Assembly: GCA_021810905.1 (NCBI GenBank)
Contig: JAJZQH010000008.1
Span: 62,001-126,000, forward strand
Direction of reading: 5' to 3'
From: a bacterium
Lineage (GTDB): Bacteria > UBA10199 > 2-02-FULL-44-16 > JAAZCA01
DNA: 64,000 nucleotides
The position numbers and the translations under genes were made by a program. The notes beneath the pieces are model-generated. The model ran no database searches. It worked only from the letters and a program-made list of their open reading frames with translations, and was not told the DNA's origin. Positions 17,541 through 25,445 of this stretch are shown here, piece by piece; position 1 is the stretch's first letter; the number at the start of each line of letters is the position of its first letter.

Positions 17541-17774
17541 CAACGACGCCAGATCGGCAGGTCATGCGTTGTCTGGATTGCATGGCCGCAGTTACTGCCC
17601 TTGCCTTTTTCCGGCAGGCCTGTTAGGAAGCACCTGATTTTGCGCGGAAAGGGATGCACGACGGCCATTGCCTGCCTGCGTCGGCGCCGCGTTTCCCCTC
17701 TCCTGATTATCAATATCAATCTGACGCAGTGGAAGCCCGAGGAGTGCGCAAGCATGCCCGGGCAGGGAGGCAAT

Positions 17775-19097
17775 ATGGGGAAGAAACGAGTACTGATTAT
17801 GGGAGCCGCGGGCCGCGACTTCCACAACTTCAACACGTACTTCCGCGAAAACCCCGAATACGAAGTAATCGCCTTCACCGCCACGCAGATTCCCAACATC
17901 GAAGGCCGCCGTTACCCCGCAGCTCTCGCTGGCAAGGATTACCCAAAGGGCATTCCGATCTGGTCCGAGGACGATCTCACCAATATCATCAAGAAAGAGA
18001 CGATCGACCTCGTGGTCTTTTCGTACAGCGACGTATCGCATCAGTATGTGATGCAGAAGGGCTCGCAGGTGCTGGCCGCCGGCGCCAACTACATGCTGCT
18101 CGCTCCGAACCACACGCAGATCAAGGCAAAGGTTCCGTGCATCTCGGTCTGCGCAATCCGCACCGGCTGCGGCAAGAGCCAGACCTCGCGCAAACTCGTG
18201 GGGATATTGAAGGAGCGCGGCAAGAAGGTGGTGGCGATCCGGCATCCCATGCCCTACGGCGATCTTGCCGAGCAGGCGGTGCAGCGTTTTGCTTCGTACG
18301 AAGATCTGGACCGGCACAGCTGCACGATCGAGGAACGAGAGGAGTACGAGCCGTACATCGATAAGGGACTGGTCGTCTACGCGGGCGTCGATTACGAGGC
18401 GATCGTGAGGCAGGCGGAGAAGGAAGCCGACGTCATCGTATGGGACGGAGGCAACAACGACATGCCGTTCATCGAGCCGGATCTTGAAATCACGGTGCTC
18501 GATCCGCTGCGGCCCGGTCACGAGCGCAGCTACTATCCCGGAGAGACGAACTTCCTCACGGCCGACGTGCTGGTGATCAACAAGTACGAGGAGGCGAGCG
18601 CCGAGCAACTCAACACAGTGCTCGCCAACATCAAGCATTGCAACCCTGACGCGAAGGTCATCAAAGGCGACTCACAGATCACGGTGGACGACCCGGCGGG
18701 AGTAAAAGGGAAACGCGTGCTCGTTATCGAAGACGGCCCCACGCTCACGCACGGAGGCATGACCTACGGCGCCGGCATGGTGGCGGCCGATCAATACGAA
18801 GCAGCGGAGATCGTTGACCCGCGGCCATATGCGGTCGGTTCGATAAAGGACGCCTACACGAAATACCCGAACCTGGGCAATCTCATCCCCGCGCTCGGCT
18901 ACTATGAAGATCAGCTCAAGGACCTGGAGAAGACGATCCGTGCGACACCTTGCGATCTCGTGCTGATCGGAAGCCCCATCGACATCCGCCGGGTCATCGA
19001 CGTGGAAAAACCCTCGATGCGCGTGCGCTACGAACTGGAAGAAATCGGAGAGCCGACGCTCAGGGGGATAGTAGACGAGATGTTCAGAGGCAAGTGA
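17775..19097 (+). CDS. Cyclic 2,3-diphosphoglycerate synthetase-like GTPase
   Basis: P-loop protein of 440 residues that resembles bacterial homologues annotated as cyclic 2,3-diphosphoglycerate synthase. The N-terminal Rossmann-like domain begins KKRVLIMGAAGRDFHNFN. The P-loop is IRTGCGKSQTS near residue 135, with VIVWDGGNNDMPF as a likely Walker B. The start at 17775 follows AGGGAGG; a longer reading of the frame has no support. The product would be an unusual phosphoglycerate solute or signal. Function in bacteria is not settled. Ends at a strong bidirectional terminator. Confidence 0.8.
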   Translation: MGKKRVLIMGAAGRDFHNFNTYFRENPEYEVIAFTATQIPNIEGRRYPAALAGKDYPKGIPIWSEDDLTNIIKKETIDLVVFSYSDVSHQYVMQKGSQVLAAGANYMLLAPNHTQIKAKVPCISVCAIRTGCGKSQTSRKLVGILKERGKKVVAIRHPMPYGDLAEQAVQRFASYEDLDRHSCTIEEREEYEPYIDKGLVVYAGVDYEAIVRQAEKEADVIVWDGGNNDMPFIEPDLEITVLDPLRPGHERSYYPGETNFLTADVLVINKYEEASAEQLNTVLANIKHCNPDAKVIKGDSQITVDDPAGVKGKRVLVIEDGPTLTHGGMTYGAGMVAADQYEAAEIVDPRPYAVGSIKDAYTKYPNLGNLIPALGYYEDQLKDLEKTIRATPCDLVLIGSPIDIRRVIDVEKPSMRVRYELEEIGEPTLRGIVDEMFRGK

Positions 19098-19111
19098 ATG
19101 CGATGATCAAT

Positions 19112-19147
19112 AAAAAAGGCCGGCTCGATGAGCCGGCCTTTTTATTT
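19112..19147. terminator. Bidirectional Rho-independent terminator
   Basis: Perfect 9-bp stem GGCCGGCTC/GAGCCGGCC with a 3-nt loop, preceded by six A and followed by TTTTTATTTT. It lies between two convergent genes and can stop transcription from both. Confidence 0.95.
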
Positions 19148-19158
19148 TATTGATGCGA

Positions 19159-19971
19159 TCACTTCTTTTTCGATCCCTTTATCTGATTCAGTTCCTTCTC
19201 GGCCTCGTCGAGTTGGCGTTTGGCGTCGTCAATCTTTTCCTCCAGCGTCTTCACGCGCTGATCGCCGGAGCTTGCTTTCGCATCCGGTACGACGGCCGTT
19301 GCTGCCGGGACGGCGCCGGAGGAAGCCTTGCCTCCCTCCGGAGCTGGTGTACTCGCTGCAGCGGAGGCTGCCTTAAGCTGGTCTTGAATACCCTGCGAGT
19401 ACGCCTTTGCGTCGTCCATATTGGGAAAGGGCCTGAACCACTCTTTCATGATCTTCAATACCGCATCCGGTCCTTGCTCAAGCATCCCCTTTGTGAATTT
19501 GAATCCGGCCATCACGGTGACGCGTGAATGATGCTTGTCAGCGGAACGCTCCTCCGGAACGTATACTTCGGGTGAGATCAGTTTGAGATATATCGTATCG
19601 TTGAAAATTTTAATACCTGCCACCGCCATCACGTCGCCGCGCTGCAAATATGCATAGATCTCACCGCGGCGCGTGGTTAATTTGTCGCCCTCGCCGAGAT
19701 GTATCACGACTCCGCGGTAATCGTAATCCTGCCAGCTGATGAAGTAACGCGCCGGCTCGGCGGGAATGCCGCCCTTTTCAACGACTGCAAAACCGCGCAA
19801 TTTCGTCATATCCAGATCGTCCTGCGCGGACTGGATTCCGTAATGCTCCACTGCAGGAGGATATGCAGCCTCCACGGCCTTTGCGGTTTCCGGCGAGACT
19901 CCCGCCCAAAGGATGCGCGGGATGGATGCCGCTAAAAAGATAAGGACCCACAAAATTGCACGAATCCGCAT
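19159..19971 (-). CDS. Exported protein with C-terminal coiled coil, unknown function
   Basis: I do not recognise the family. The 270-residue protein starts MRIRAILWVLIFLAASIPRI and continues ILWAGVS, a Sec signal peptide. The middle region (about 25-170) is mixed alpha/beta with FISWQDYDYRGVVIHLGEGDK. A Ser/Ala/Pro linker follows (about 200-235), then a coiled coil (KTLEEKIDDAKRQLDEAEK) ending in Lys. The ATG at 19971 is spaced correctly from AAGGAG; a GTG three codons upstream is too close to it. It lies 15 bp after the RuBisCO-like gene, probably one operon. Confidence 0.75.
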   Translation of the reverse strand: MRIRAILWVLIFLAASIPRILWAGVSPETAKAVEAAYPPAVEHYGIQSAQDDLDMTKLRGFAVVEKGGIPAEPARYFISWQDYDYRGVVIHLGEGDKLTTRRGEIYAYLQRGDVMAVAGIKIFNDTIYLKLISPEVYVPEERSADKHHSRVTVMAGFKFTKGMLEQGPDAVLKIMKEWFRPFPNMDDAKAYSQGIQDQLKAASAAASTPAPEGGKASSGAVPAATAVVPDAKASSGDQRVKTLEEKIDDAKRQLDEAEKELNQIKGSKKK

Positions 19972-19986
19972 GTCGCTCACTCCTTG

Positions 19987-21360
19987 TCAGTTCCTCTGGA
20001 AGAGGATCGGAACGCCGGTATATCCCATGGCCGGCATGGGGCCGGTCGTTTCTGCACGCGCGGCAGGCGCGCCAAACGTTTCCATCGCGGCGCGAAGTTC
20101 GGGATAATCAGCCGCAAATTCAGTGAACTCGATCCTGCGCACTATCGCCTCCCAGGCGAGCCGCAGGCTCCTCGCGCCGGCGCGGGGACCCATCGGATGC
20201 CCGAACACGCCTCGGCCCGGCACCATGGCGAAATCGAGCGTTCTCAGTTTTTCGTACATCGCCGCGAGAGAACCGGCCCAGTCGCTTCCCCCCGGCACGG
20301 GAAGCGATGCCGTAATGTTTCCGAACGCACTGCCGCACTCAGCGGAGTTTGCGATCACCTCATCATCGGAGGTCATCATGCGCGCGCCAAAGCCGGGCAT
20401 GATGATCGCGTCGCAACCGCAGAGGCGCTGCAGCTTCGTGAGCACCGTCGTCGAGACGCCGAAGTGGGGATGCCGCGACATGGGCGCGATGCAATCGAAG
20501 TGCGCAACGACCGGCACAGAAGCGCGCTTGCGCAGTGCGCGCACGGCAGACAGCCCCGTCGCCATCGCGTTTACCATCACTGCATTGACGCCATGACGCA
20601 CCGCTATATCGTGCAGCTCCATCATCCTGTCCACTTCGTCGGTGACGTTGGCGATAAAGATCTTCTTCTCACCCGTGGCCGCCTCTGCGTCCCGCCTCGC
20701 CGCGCCCGTGAGCCTCATGCGCTCTTCGAAAGGCGAGTAGTCCGTATCGGCGAGCATCTCGTCGTCCTTCGCCGCGTCCAGCCCGCCCTCCCACGCCTCG
20801 CGCGCAATGCCGGCGAAGCTCTGCGGATCGAGTCCTACGTTGGGCTTTACGACTCCGAAGAAGAGCGGGCGATCCCAGACACCCAGCATCTCGCGGATTC
20901 CACGCGTGCCGAACTGCGGCCCCTGGAACAAAAACAGATATGATTCGGGAAATTCTATATCCAGAAGCTTGATCGAGGTGACGCCGTGGCAGAAGAACGC
21001 ACCTTCGCCCATGGCCACCGTGAGAAGGTTCGGAATCCTGGCGCCGAAATTGCGATGAGGATGCGCGATTCGCACGCGCGCGCGCGTATAGCGGGATTTG
21101 CCGGAAAAATCAGGCGCGAATACTGACGAGCGGGATTCGTCTATGACCTGTAAGTCGACTACCTTTGCCGCGTGCGCGGGCCTGAAGTCCTCGTCCACGC
21201 ATGGCCGTTTCCACTGCGCGGTGGACTGCTCGCATGCGAGAGAAGCCGCCGCCTCGCGCGGATCGCCATCTGTCTCGAAGACGTAGGTGAAGAAGAGATA
21301 ATCCTCGCGATCGAGCGTATCTTCGTCGGCAAAGAATGCGTGTATATCTGATGTCTGCAT
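19987..21360 (-). CDS. RuBisCO-like protein (form IV-type), probably not carbon-fixing
   Basis: A 457-residue member of the RuBisCO large-chain family. The barrel motif GGLDAAKDDE keeps the Lys-Asp-Asp-Glu of the metal site, and GVVKPNVGL keeps the first active-site Lys. However the second Lys of that loop (usually KPK) is Asn, and the loop 6 GKxEG motif is replaced by PGFGARMM, so the CO2-positioning Lys is absent. PVPGGSDWAG stands in for the phosphate loop. This pattern marks a RuBisCO-like protein that probably enolises another sugar phosphate. The substrate is unknown. Groups with an exported protein and faces the diphosphoglycerate synthetase-like gene. Confidence 0.85.
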   Translation of the reverse strand: MQTSDIHAFFADEDTLDREDYLFFTYVFETDGDPREAAASLACEQSTAQWKRPCVDEDFRPAHAAKVVDLQVIDESRSSVFAPDFSGKSRYTRARVRIAHPHRNFGARIPNLLTVAMGEGAFFCHGVTSIKLLDIEFPESYLFLFQGPQFGTRGIREMLGVWDRPLFFGVVKPNVGLDPQSFAGIAREAWEGGLDAAKDDEMLADTDYSPFEERMRLTGAARRDAEAATGEKKIFIANVTDEVDRMMELHDIAVRHGVNAVMVNAMATGLSAVRALRKRASVPVVAHFDCIAPMSRHPHFGVSTTVLTKLQRLCGCDAIIMPGFGARMMTSDDEVIANSAECGSAFGNITASLPVPGGSDWAGSLAAMYEKLRTLDFAMVPGRGVFGHPMGPRAGARSLRLAWEAIVRRIEFTEFAADYPELRAAMETFGAPAARAETTGPMPAMGYTGVPILFQRN

Positions 21361-21383
21361 GACGACCTCTCTTAGCCCCCTAA

Positions 21384-21530
21384 AAATCCTAAATCCGAAA
21401 TCCTAAACTCTAAACAAATCCCAAATTCTAAATCCAAAATTCAAAACTAAAGAATTTGGTTTTCTTTAGAACATTTGAATTTCGGATTTCGAATTTGTTT
21501 AGGATTTCGTGTTTCGTATTTAGAATTTCC
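21384..21530. repeat. Very long A/T-rich intergenic palindrome, AAATCCTA-type units
   Basis: Arms of about 70 nt (21384-21454 and 21462-21530). The left is built of AAATCC/CTAAA units, the right of GGATTT/TTTAG units. The centre CTAAAGAA-TTTGGTT-TTCTTTAG is a perfect hairpin. Some unit boundaries are out of register, so the pairing is imperfect. It separates the RuBisCO-like gene from yjbQ and is much more A/T-rich than its surroundings. Confidence 0.75.
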
Positions 21531-21550
21531 TGGGCCATAATAATTGACTC

Positions 21551-21973
21551 CTATTCCCCAATTATCTTCACGACCACATTGCGTTCGCGGCGCGGGCCGT
21601 CCAGCTCCACGAAGAATATCGACTGCCAGCCGCCGAGCATGAGTTCGCCGCCCGCGGCTGGCACCGTCTCCGATGCGCCCAGAAGAAGCGACATGAGATG
21701 GCCGCGGGCGTTCGGCCTGCCGTCCACCGTATCGGCATCGTGGCGATATGACGCCGCCGGCACGGTACTCTTCAAAATCTCTTCCATGTCCTGCTGCAGC
21801 CTCGAGCAGCGCTCGTTCACCTTTACGGCCGTCGTCGTGTGGCGGGAAAAGACGGTCACGTTGCCGTCGCGTATGCCGCTTGACGTGAGCGCCTCGCGCA
21901 CGCGCGCGGTTATGTCGATGAATTCGACAGGACGTTCGGTAGTGAGCGTGAGTTCGGAGAGCACCTGTCTCAT
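21551..21973 (-). CDS. YjbQ family protein (UPF0047)
   Basis: Small single-domain protein of 140 residues. The signature VFSRHTTTAVKVNE, ARGHLMSLLLGASETVP and LGGWQSIFFVELDGPR is diagnostic for the YjbQ family, for which a weak thiamine-phosphate synthase activity is known in E. coli; the main role is unclear. The start overlaps the ispA stop by 4 bp (ATGA), so the two are co-translated. Confidence 0.92.
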   Translation of the reverse strand: MRQVLSELTLTTERPVEFIDITARVREALTSSGIRDGNVTVFSRHTTTAVKVNERCSRLQQDMEEILKSTVPAASYRHDADTVDGRPNARGHLMSLLLGASETVPAAGGELMLGGWQSIFFVELDGPRRERNVVVKIIGE

Positions 21974-22848
21974 TTCTTTCGCTCCACGACGTAGCGCGCT
22001 ATCGCTCGCAGCGGCTCTCCGGCCGCGCCAAAGGAGACCACAGCGGCGATCGCCTGATCCACCAGTGCTGCCGCCTGGCGGCGTGAGGCGTCTATTCCTA
22101 TTATTGCGGGATACGTCGACTTGCCCTTGCCTTCATCCGAACCGATGTCCTTGCCCAGTTCTTCCTGGTCGCCGGTGACGTCGAGTATGTCGTCGGCGAT
22201 CTGGAAGGCGAGCCCTATCGCCTCGCCGTATCTCGAGAGGAGCGAGAGCTGATGTTGCGTCGCGCCGCAGAGCCTGGCGCCCGCGGTGACCGATGCGCGG
22301 ATGAGCGCGCCGGTCTTGTAGAGGTGCATCCTGGTGAGAGCCGCCTCGCCCTGTTTCTTACCGGTGGCCTCCATGTCGAGCACCTGACCGCCGGTCATCC
22401 CCCTGCCGCCCGTTGCCGCCGCGATATCCGCGATCACCTGCACCTGGAGCCTCGCGTCGATCCCGCGCGCCTCGGCGAGCACGTAGAAGGCCTCGGCCAG
22501 GAGCCCGTCGCCCGCGAGAATCGCGACGGCTTCGCCGAATACCTTGTGATTCGTTGGTTTCCCCCTGCGAAGCGAGTCGTCATCCATCGCAGGGAGGTCG
22601 TCGTGAATGAGGGAAAAGGTGTGGATCATCTCCAGCGCCACAGCAGCGGGCATCACGCGATCGGCGCTGCCGCCTACGCCTTCCGCGCCGGCAAAGCAAA
22701 GGATGGGCCGGAGCCTCTTGCCGCCCGCCTCGAGGCTGTAGCGCATCGACTTGCGCAGGGTCTCCGGGATCGACTCATCGTCGGTGGAACGGCAGAGCGC
22801 CGCCTCGACCCACTGCGCGCGCTCCTTGAGATAGGATTGAAGGTCCAT
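21970..22848 (-). CDS. ispA: Polyprenyl (farnesyl/geranylgeranyl) diphosphate synthase
   Basis: Condenses IPP with allylic diphosphates. The 292 residues hold both Asp-rich motifs: LIHDDLPAMDDD (first) and AFQIADDILDVTGD (second), with GGKRLRPIL near residue 40. The insertion inside the first motif (DDxxxxD) is the bacterial farnesyl type. In many bacteria this gene directly follows xseB, as it does here. Product chain length cannot be read safely. Confidence 0.93.
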   Translation of the reverse strand: MDLQSYLKERAQWVEAALCRSTDDESIPETLRKSMRYSLEAGGKRLRPILCFAGAEGVGGSADRVMPAAVALEMIHTFSLIHDDLPAMDDDSLRRGKPTNHKVFGEAVAILAGDGLLAEAFYVLAEARGIDARLQVQVIADIAAATGGRGMTGGQVLDMEATGKKQGEAALTRMHLYKTGALIRASVTAGARLCGATQHQLSLLSRYGEAIGLAFQIADDILDVTGDQEELGKDIGSDEGKGKSTYPAIIGIDASRRQAAALVDQAIAAVVSFGAAGEPLRAIARYVVERKK

Positions 22849-23005
22849 ATGCGTCCCCAGGCTGAATGCGATGAAATGAGCTCTTGCGGGCGTATTAGCC
22901 TATGGCGAGGGTCATAGTCAAACAATAACATTTCGCAACCGGAGGATGCATGCGGGACATGTGCAGCGAAGTGCGATTTCGTCGGTGTGACACCGATATT
23001 TATGG

Positions 23006-23233
23006 CTAGGCCTTCACTTCAAACGGCGCTGTAGCGGTATTTCCCTGCGCGTCCTTGATGAGCTGCTCGATCCTGCCCTTTGCCTCTGAGAGCATGCCCT
23101 CGCACTCGCGCGCGACCTTGACCCCCTGCTCGAATACGGCAAGCGAATCGTCGAGCGCAAGCTGACCGCCCTCGAGCTTGCGCACGACCCCTTCCAATTC
23201 CTCCATCGCCTGTTCAAACGTGCGTTTTTCCAC
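23006..23233 (-). CDS. xseB: Exodeoxyribonuclease VII small subunit
   Basis: Small subunit of exonuclease VII, which degrades single-stranded DNA with the XseA subunit. The family signature FEQAMEELEGVVRKLEGG is followed by LALDDSLAVFEQGVKLA-type sequence. A GTG start at 23233 gives 75 residues, the normal length, and follows a GGGGG ribosome site; the in-frame extension upstream looks random. Its partner xseA is at 36968-38461, with 13.7 kb of accessory genes between them, whereas the two are usually adjacent. Confidence 0.92.
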   Translation of the reverse strand: MEKRTFEQAMEELEGVVRKLEGGQLALDDSLAVFEQGVKVARECEGMLSEAKGRIEQLIKDAQGNTATAPFEVKA

Positions 23234-23261
23234 AATACCCCCACAATAAATTACAAAAAAA

Positions 23262-23645
23262 TTACAACACCCTGACGATCTGTCTTGAAGGAAAAATACA
23301 AAAATCGAATCGCTCAAGAAAAGTCATTCCAAGAAGGCCGACCACGCCCTGTTCGTAAAGTGAATGGCAAGCCACTTCAAAGGGAGCAATTCTTTTACCC
23401 AAAGATTCTATGGCTTCAATATTGATCCGATAGCCCTCTTCTTTGCCCAATGCCGAACTCACGCGCGAAGGAGAAAAAGCATCTTTTTTTGAATAACCAA
23501 GATACTCGGCCAGACGGTAGTCAATGATCGTATATGACGCACCCGTATCGAGCACAAACTCCGCATCAAACGTACCCTTCGGTCCGGACAAACGAACCTC
23601 AACCAGGATCAGGCGGTGATCTAAGCGGTATGCGTAATCTGCCAT
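23262..23645 (-). CDS. Retropepsin-like aspartic protease domain protein
   Basis: Protein of 127 residues with one aspartic protease half-site, AEFVLDTGASYTIIDY (DTGA near residue 38), and a C-terminal VVGLLGMTFLERFDF strand that fits the retropepsin fold. Such proteins act as dimers. The ATG at 23645 follows GGAG and overlaps the upstream DUF5678-like gene by 25 bp, so the two are coupled. It ends 28 bp before xseB and marks the left edge of the accessory region. Substrate unknown. Confidence 0.8.
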   Translation of the reverse strand: MADYAYRLDHRLILVEVRLSGPKGTFDAEFVLDTGASYTIIDYRLAEYLGYSKKDAFSPSRVSSALGKEEGYRINIEAIESLGKRIAPFEVACHSLYEQGVVGLLGMTFLERFDFCIFPSRQIVRVL

Positions 23646-23875
23646 AGAAGCGGAATCTCCGGATTCTTGATGCATTCTCCTGTATAGCGCATGGCAATGG
23701 TTTTATATATAGGTAAAAGTTCTCCGGCTTCGCGGTAAAATACATCTTTATCCATCGAATGAGCGACGACTTCTCCTTCAATATTCCCTTTTTCATCCGT
23801 AGCATAATTAACCACGGCAACCCATTCGTCGGGGTATGAATTTTTTATTTCCTCCCATTTCATCCTGGAACCCAT
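23621..23875 (-). CDS. Small DUF5678-like protein
   Basis: Protein of 84 residues starting MGSRMKWEEIKNSYPDEWV. The WEEIK..PDEWVAVVNY pattern and the ending PEIPLLWQITHT resemble the small DUF5678 proteins often found beside retropepsin-like genes. That link is from memory of the pairing. An ATG four codons later is also possible. It overlaps the protease gene, and both probably form one unit. Function unknown. Confidence 0.6.
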   Translation of the reverse strand: MGSRMKWEEIKNSYPDEWVAVVNYATDEKGNIEGEVVAHSMDKDVFYREAGELLPIYKTIAMRYTGECIKNPEIPLLWQITHTA

Positions 23876-24021
23876 AGGGCCCCCTTTCTTCGCTTCGCTC
23901 TTCTTCAACGATCAGCTGGATATCTTGTTCAAATCCGCGTTTCCCAACGACCGCCCCTCCGAGTGTTATGCGACAACTAGCCCACCAAAGACCGTTTCGT
24001 CAACGAGTTTGCCGAATAACC

Positions 24022-24453
24022 CTAGATTCTCGCCAGAAGATGCTTTGCAGCATCGAGAAAGCGTTCAGCGGAATTCAGAACAGAGCGCGCGCCGGATTCG
24101 GAAAACTCTCCATGATAATCCGCCTCTTCTCTCAGGATCATGGCGTTGCGCAGGTCGCGCGCCAACTCGGGTAAGAGCCTCTTTTCGTCCACATACAGCG
24201 CCTCGATGGCCACAAGGAGATAATGATGGCTCTTCTCGCGATAGCCAGCATGGTAAAGCAGAGCTCGAGCAGAGTGGAACATGGAATAATACGCAGTGAT
24301 CGTTGCGTATTTGAAACGACCCTTTGCAAGTCGATCGCGCGCCTCGTCCAGGTCTTCTTTGGCTGCACCAAGCTCTCGAGACACGAGCCCCGCTCCCTCC
24401 GGAAATTTGATGAGACGGCGTTTTTCGAGCGCTGTTTTGAACTCACGTTTCAT
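24022..24453 (-). CDS. HEPN-domain protein, putative toxin of a MNT/HEPN pair
   Basis: All-helical protein of 143 residues. ELGAAKEDLDEARDRLAKGR, then ATITAYYSMFHSARALLYHAGY, and the C-terminal ERFLDAAKHLLARI are the HEPN pattern. The classic RNase RxxxxH is not obvious, so activity is uncertain. Its start overlaps the nucleotidyltransferase gene by 11 bp. Paired HEPN and nucleotidyltransferase genes form type VII toxin-antitoxin systems, in which the transferase can inactivate the HEPN RNase by AMPylation. Confidence 0.8.
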   Translation of the reverse strand: MKREFKTALEKRRLIKFPEGAGLVSRELGAAKEDLDEARDRLAKGRFKYATITAYYSMFHSARALLYHAGYREKSHHYLLVAIEALYVDEKRLLPELARDLRNAMILREEADYHGEFSESGARSVLNSAERFLDAAKHLLARI

Positions 24454-25006
24454 GGGTCTCCCAGAGCACGATGCCGCGGGCTACCTGTTCCGCAAAGACG
24501 CGATTTTCAGATTCCAGCACTGCCCACTCGTGTGGGGTGTGAATGACCGGTTGAATTCTCTCATTTTTCATCTTCGCGATCTTCTTCTCGATCTCTTCTT
24601 TCCCGCGCGTGAGAATCAGGATATCGACATCGCTCTCTTCCGTGTCTTCGCCAGTCGCTATTGATCCGTAGAGTACGATCTTCTCTGCGCCTTTCTTCAG
24701 TTCATCGATGACCGGTGAGAGGCCCACGATATTCCTGAGCACCTTGAGCTGTCGCACCACTGGATTATCCCTCTCCAGCGAATAGAAGTGCAGCTTCCCC
24801 TTGGCTTCCCTGGTCAGAAATCCAACGCGATGCAGGTCTCTCAGCGCGAAGTTCGCGCCCGCCTTGCTGAGCCGCGCTGCCTTTGCGACCTCTCCTCCAT
24901 AGAGCCTAGCAGAGGGGTTCTTGAGAAAAAGCCGCAATACCTTCATAAAACTGGTGGCAAAGAGCAGCTTATCGACCCGGGTAGATTTATCTAATATATT
25001 AGCCAT
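24443..25006 (-). CDS. wHTH-nucleotidyltransferase fusion, putative antitoxin
   Basis: Protein of 187 residues in two parts. Residues about 15-80 form a winged helix (RLYGGEVAKAARLSKAGANFALRDLHRVGFL). Residues about 100-150 are a minimal nucleotidyltransferase with KIVLYGSIATGEDTEESDVD, holding the GS and DxD catalytic signature. The fused wHTH suggests that it represses its own promoter, in line with two identical palindromes at its start codon. First gene of a two-gene unit with the HEPN protein. Confidence 0.85.
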   Translation of the reverse strand: MANILDKSTRVDKLLFATSFMKVLRLFLKNPSARLYGGEVAKAARLSKAGANFALRDLHRVGFLTREAKGKLHFYSLERDNPVVRQLKVLRNIVGLSPVIDELKKGAEKIVLYGSIATGEDTEESDVDILILTRGKEEIEKKIAKMKNERIQPVIHTPHEWAVLESENRVFAEQVARGIVLWETHET

Positions 25007-25022
25007 TCAACTAATATATTAG
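24991..25022 (-). promoter_or_regulatory. Double palindromic operator at the MNT/HEPN start codon
   Basis: The 12-bp perfect palindrome CTAATATATTAG occurs twice (24991-25002 and 25011-25022), centres 20 bp apart, about two helical turns. The first copy lies inside codons 2-5 of the nucleotidyltransferase gene and the second directly upstream. This is a strong candidate binding site for the encoded winged helix. Confidence 0.75.
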
Positions 25023-25130
25023 ACGATAATTCATGTATCGTCAAGCCGACAAAACAAGGTGCAGATCCATCCGACCATCCATATCCCTCCTGCATGGTCC
25101 GTTCACTTGTCAATGGAAGGCTATTTCCAG

Positions 25131-25158
25131 GGACCATCCTGTTAACGTCAACAAAAGG
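25131..25158. repeat. Copy 1 of a dispersed TGTTRACGTCAAC motif
   Basis: A 28-bp stretch centred on the near-palindrome GTTAACGTCAAC matches 49451-49478 at 22 of 28 positions by eye. It lies in the 439-bp gap between the toxin-antitoxin pair and radC, which holds no convincing gene. Confidence 0.5.
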
Positions 25159-25358
25159 GATTCGGGGTCACGGATTGTATCTGTCAAACAACTCCCTCAA
25201 GAAATGCTCGCCGCGGCGGCCGTGCAGCAGACGCAGGGAGAGTCAGGATTTGATATGATCATGAAATGTCCGGCGCAACTGTTCTGAATCTGAAACACCT
25301 TAGATGTTCAAGGTGGCCTGGCGTGCCTTTAGAGGATATTATTATTCTTCTTTTTGTT

Positions 25359-25374
25359 TGGCACAAGAATTGCT
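25359..25374 (+). promoter_or_regulatory. Sigma-54 (RpoN) -24/-12 promoter upstream of radC
   Basis: TGGCAC, five bases, TTGCT: exact agreement with the sigma-54 consensus, with the invariant GG and GC 12 bp apart. Transcription would start near 25386, 60 bp before the radC ATG. Enhancer-binding protein sites would be expected upstream; the TGTTAACGTCAAC motif about 220 bp upstream is one candidate. Confidence 0.7.
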
Positions 25375-25445
25375 TTCTATATGCGCATAATTCAATAACG
25401 GAAAATACATAGAATCAAACGAGTGAAGACGATTTATCAAACCAC

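Noticed and set aside
17541-17774. Coding extension or extra gene between glgA and the GTPase gene
   Set aside because: The frame is open but without motifs, and the strong AGGGAGG site marks the start at 17775.
19978-19980. GTG start for the exported protein, three codons upstream of the chosen ATG
   Set aside because: It overlaps the AAGGAG site itself; the ATG at 19971 has normal spacing.
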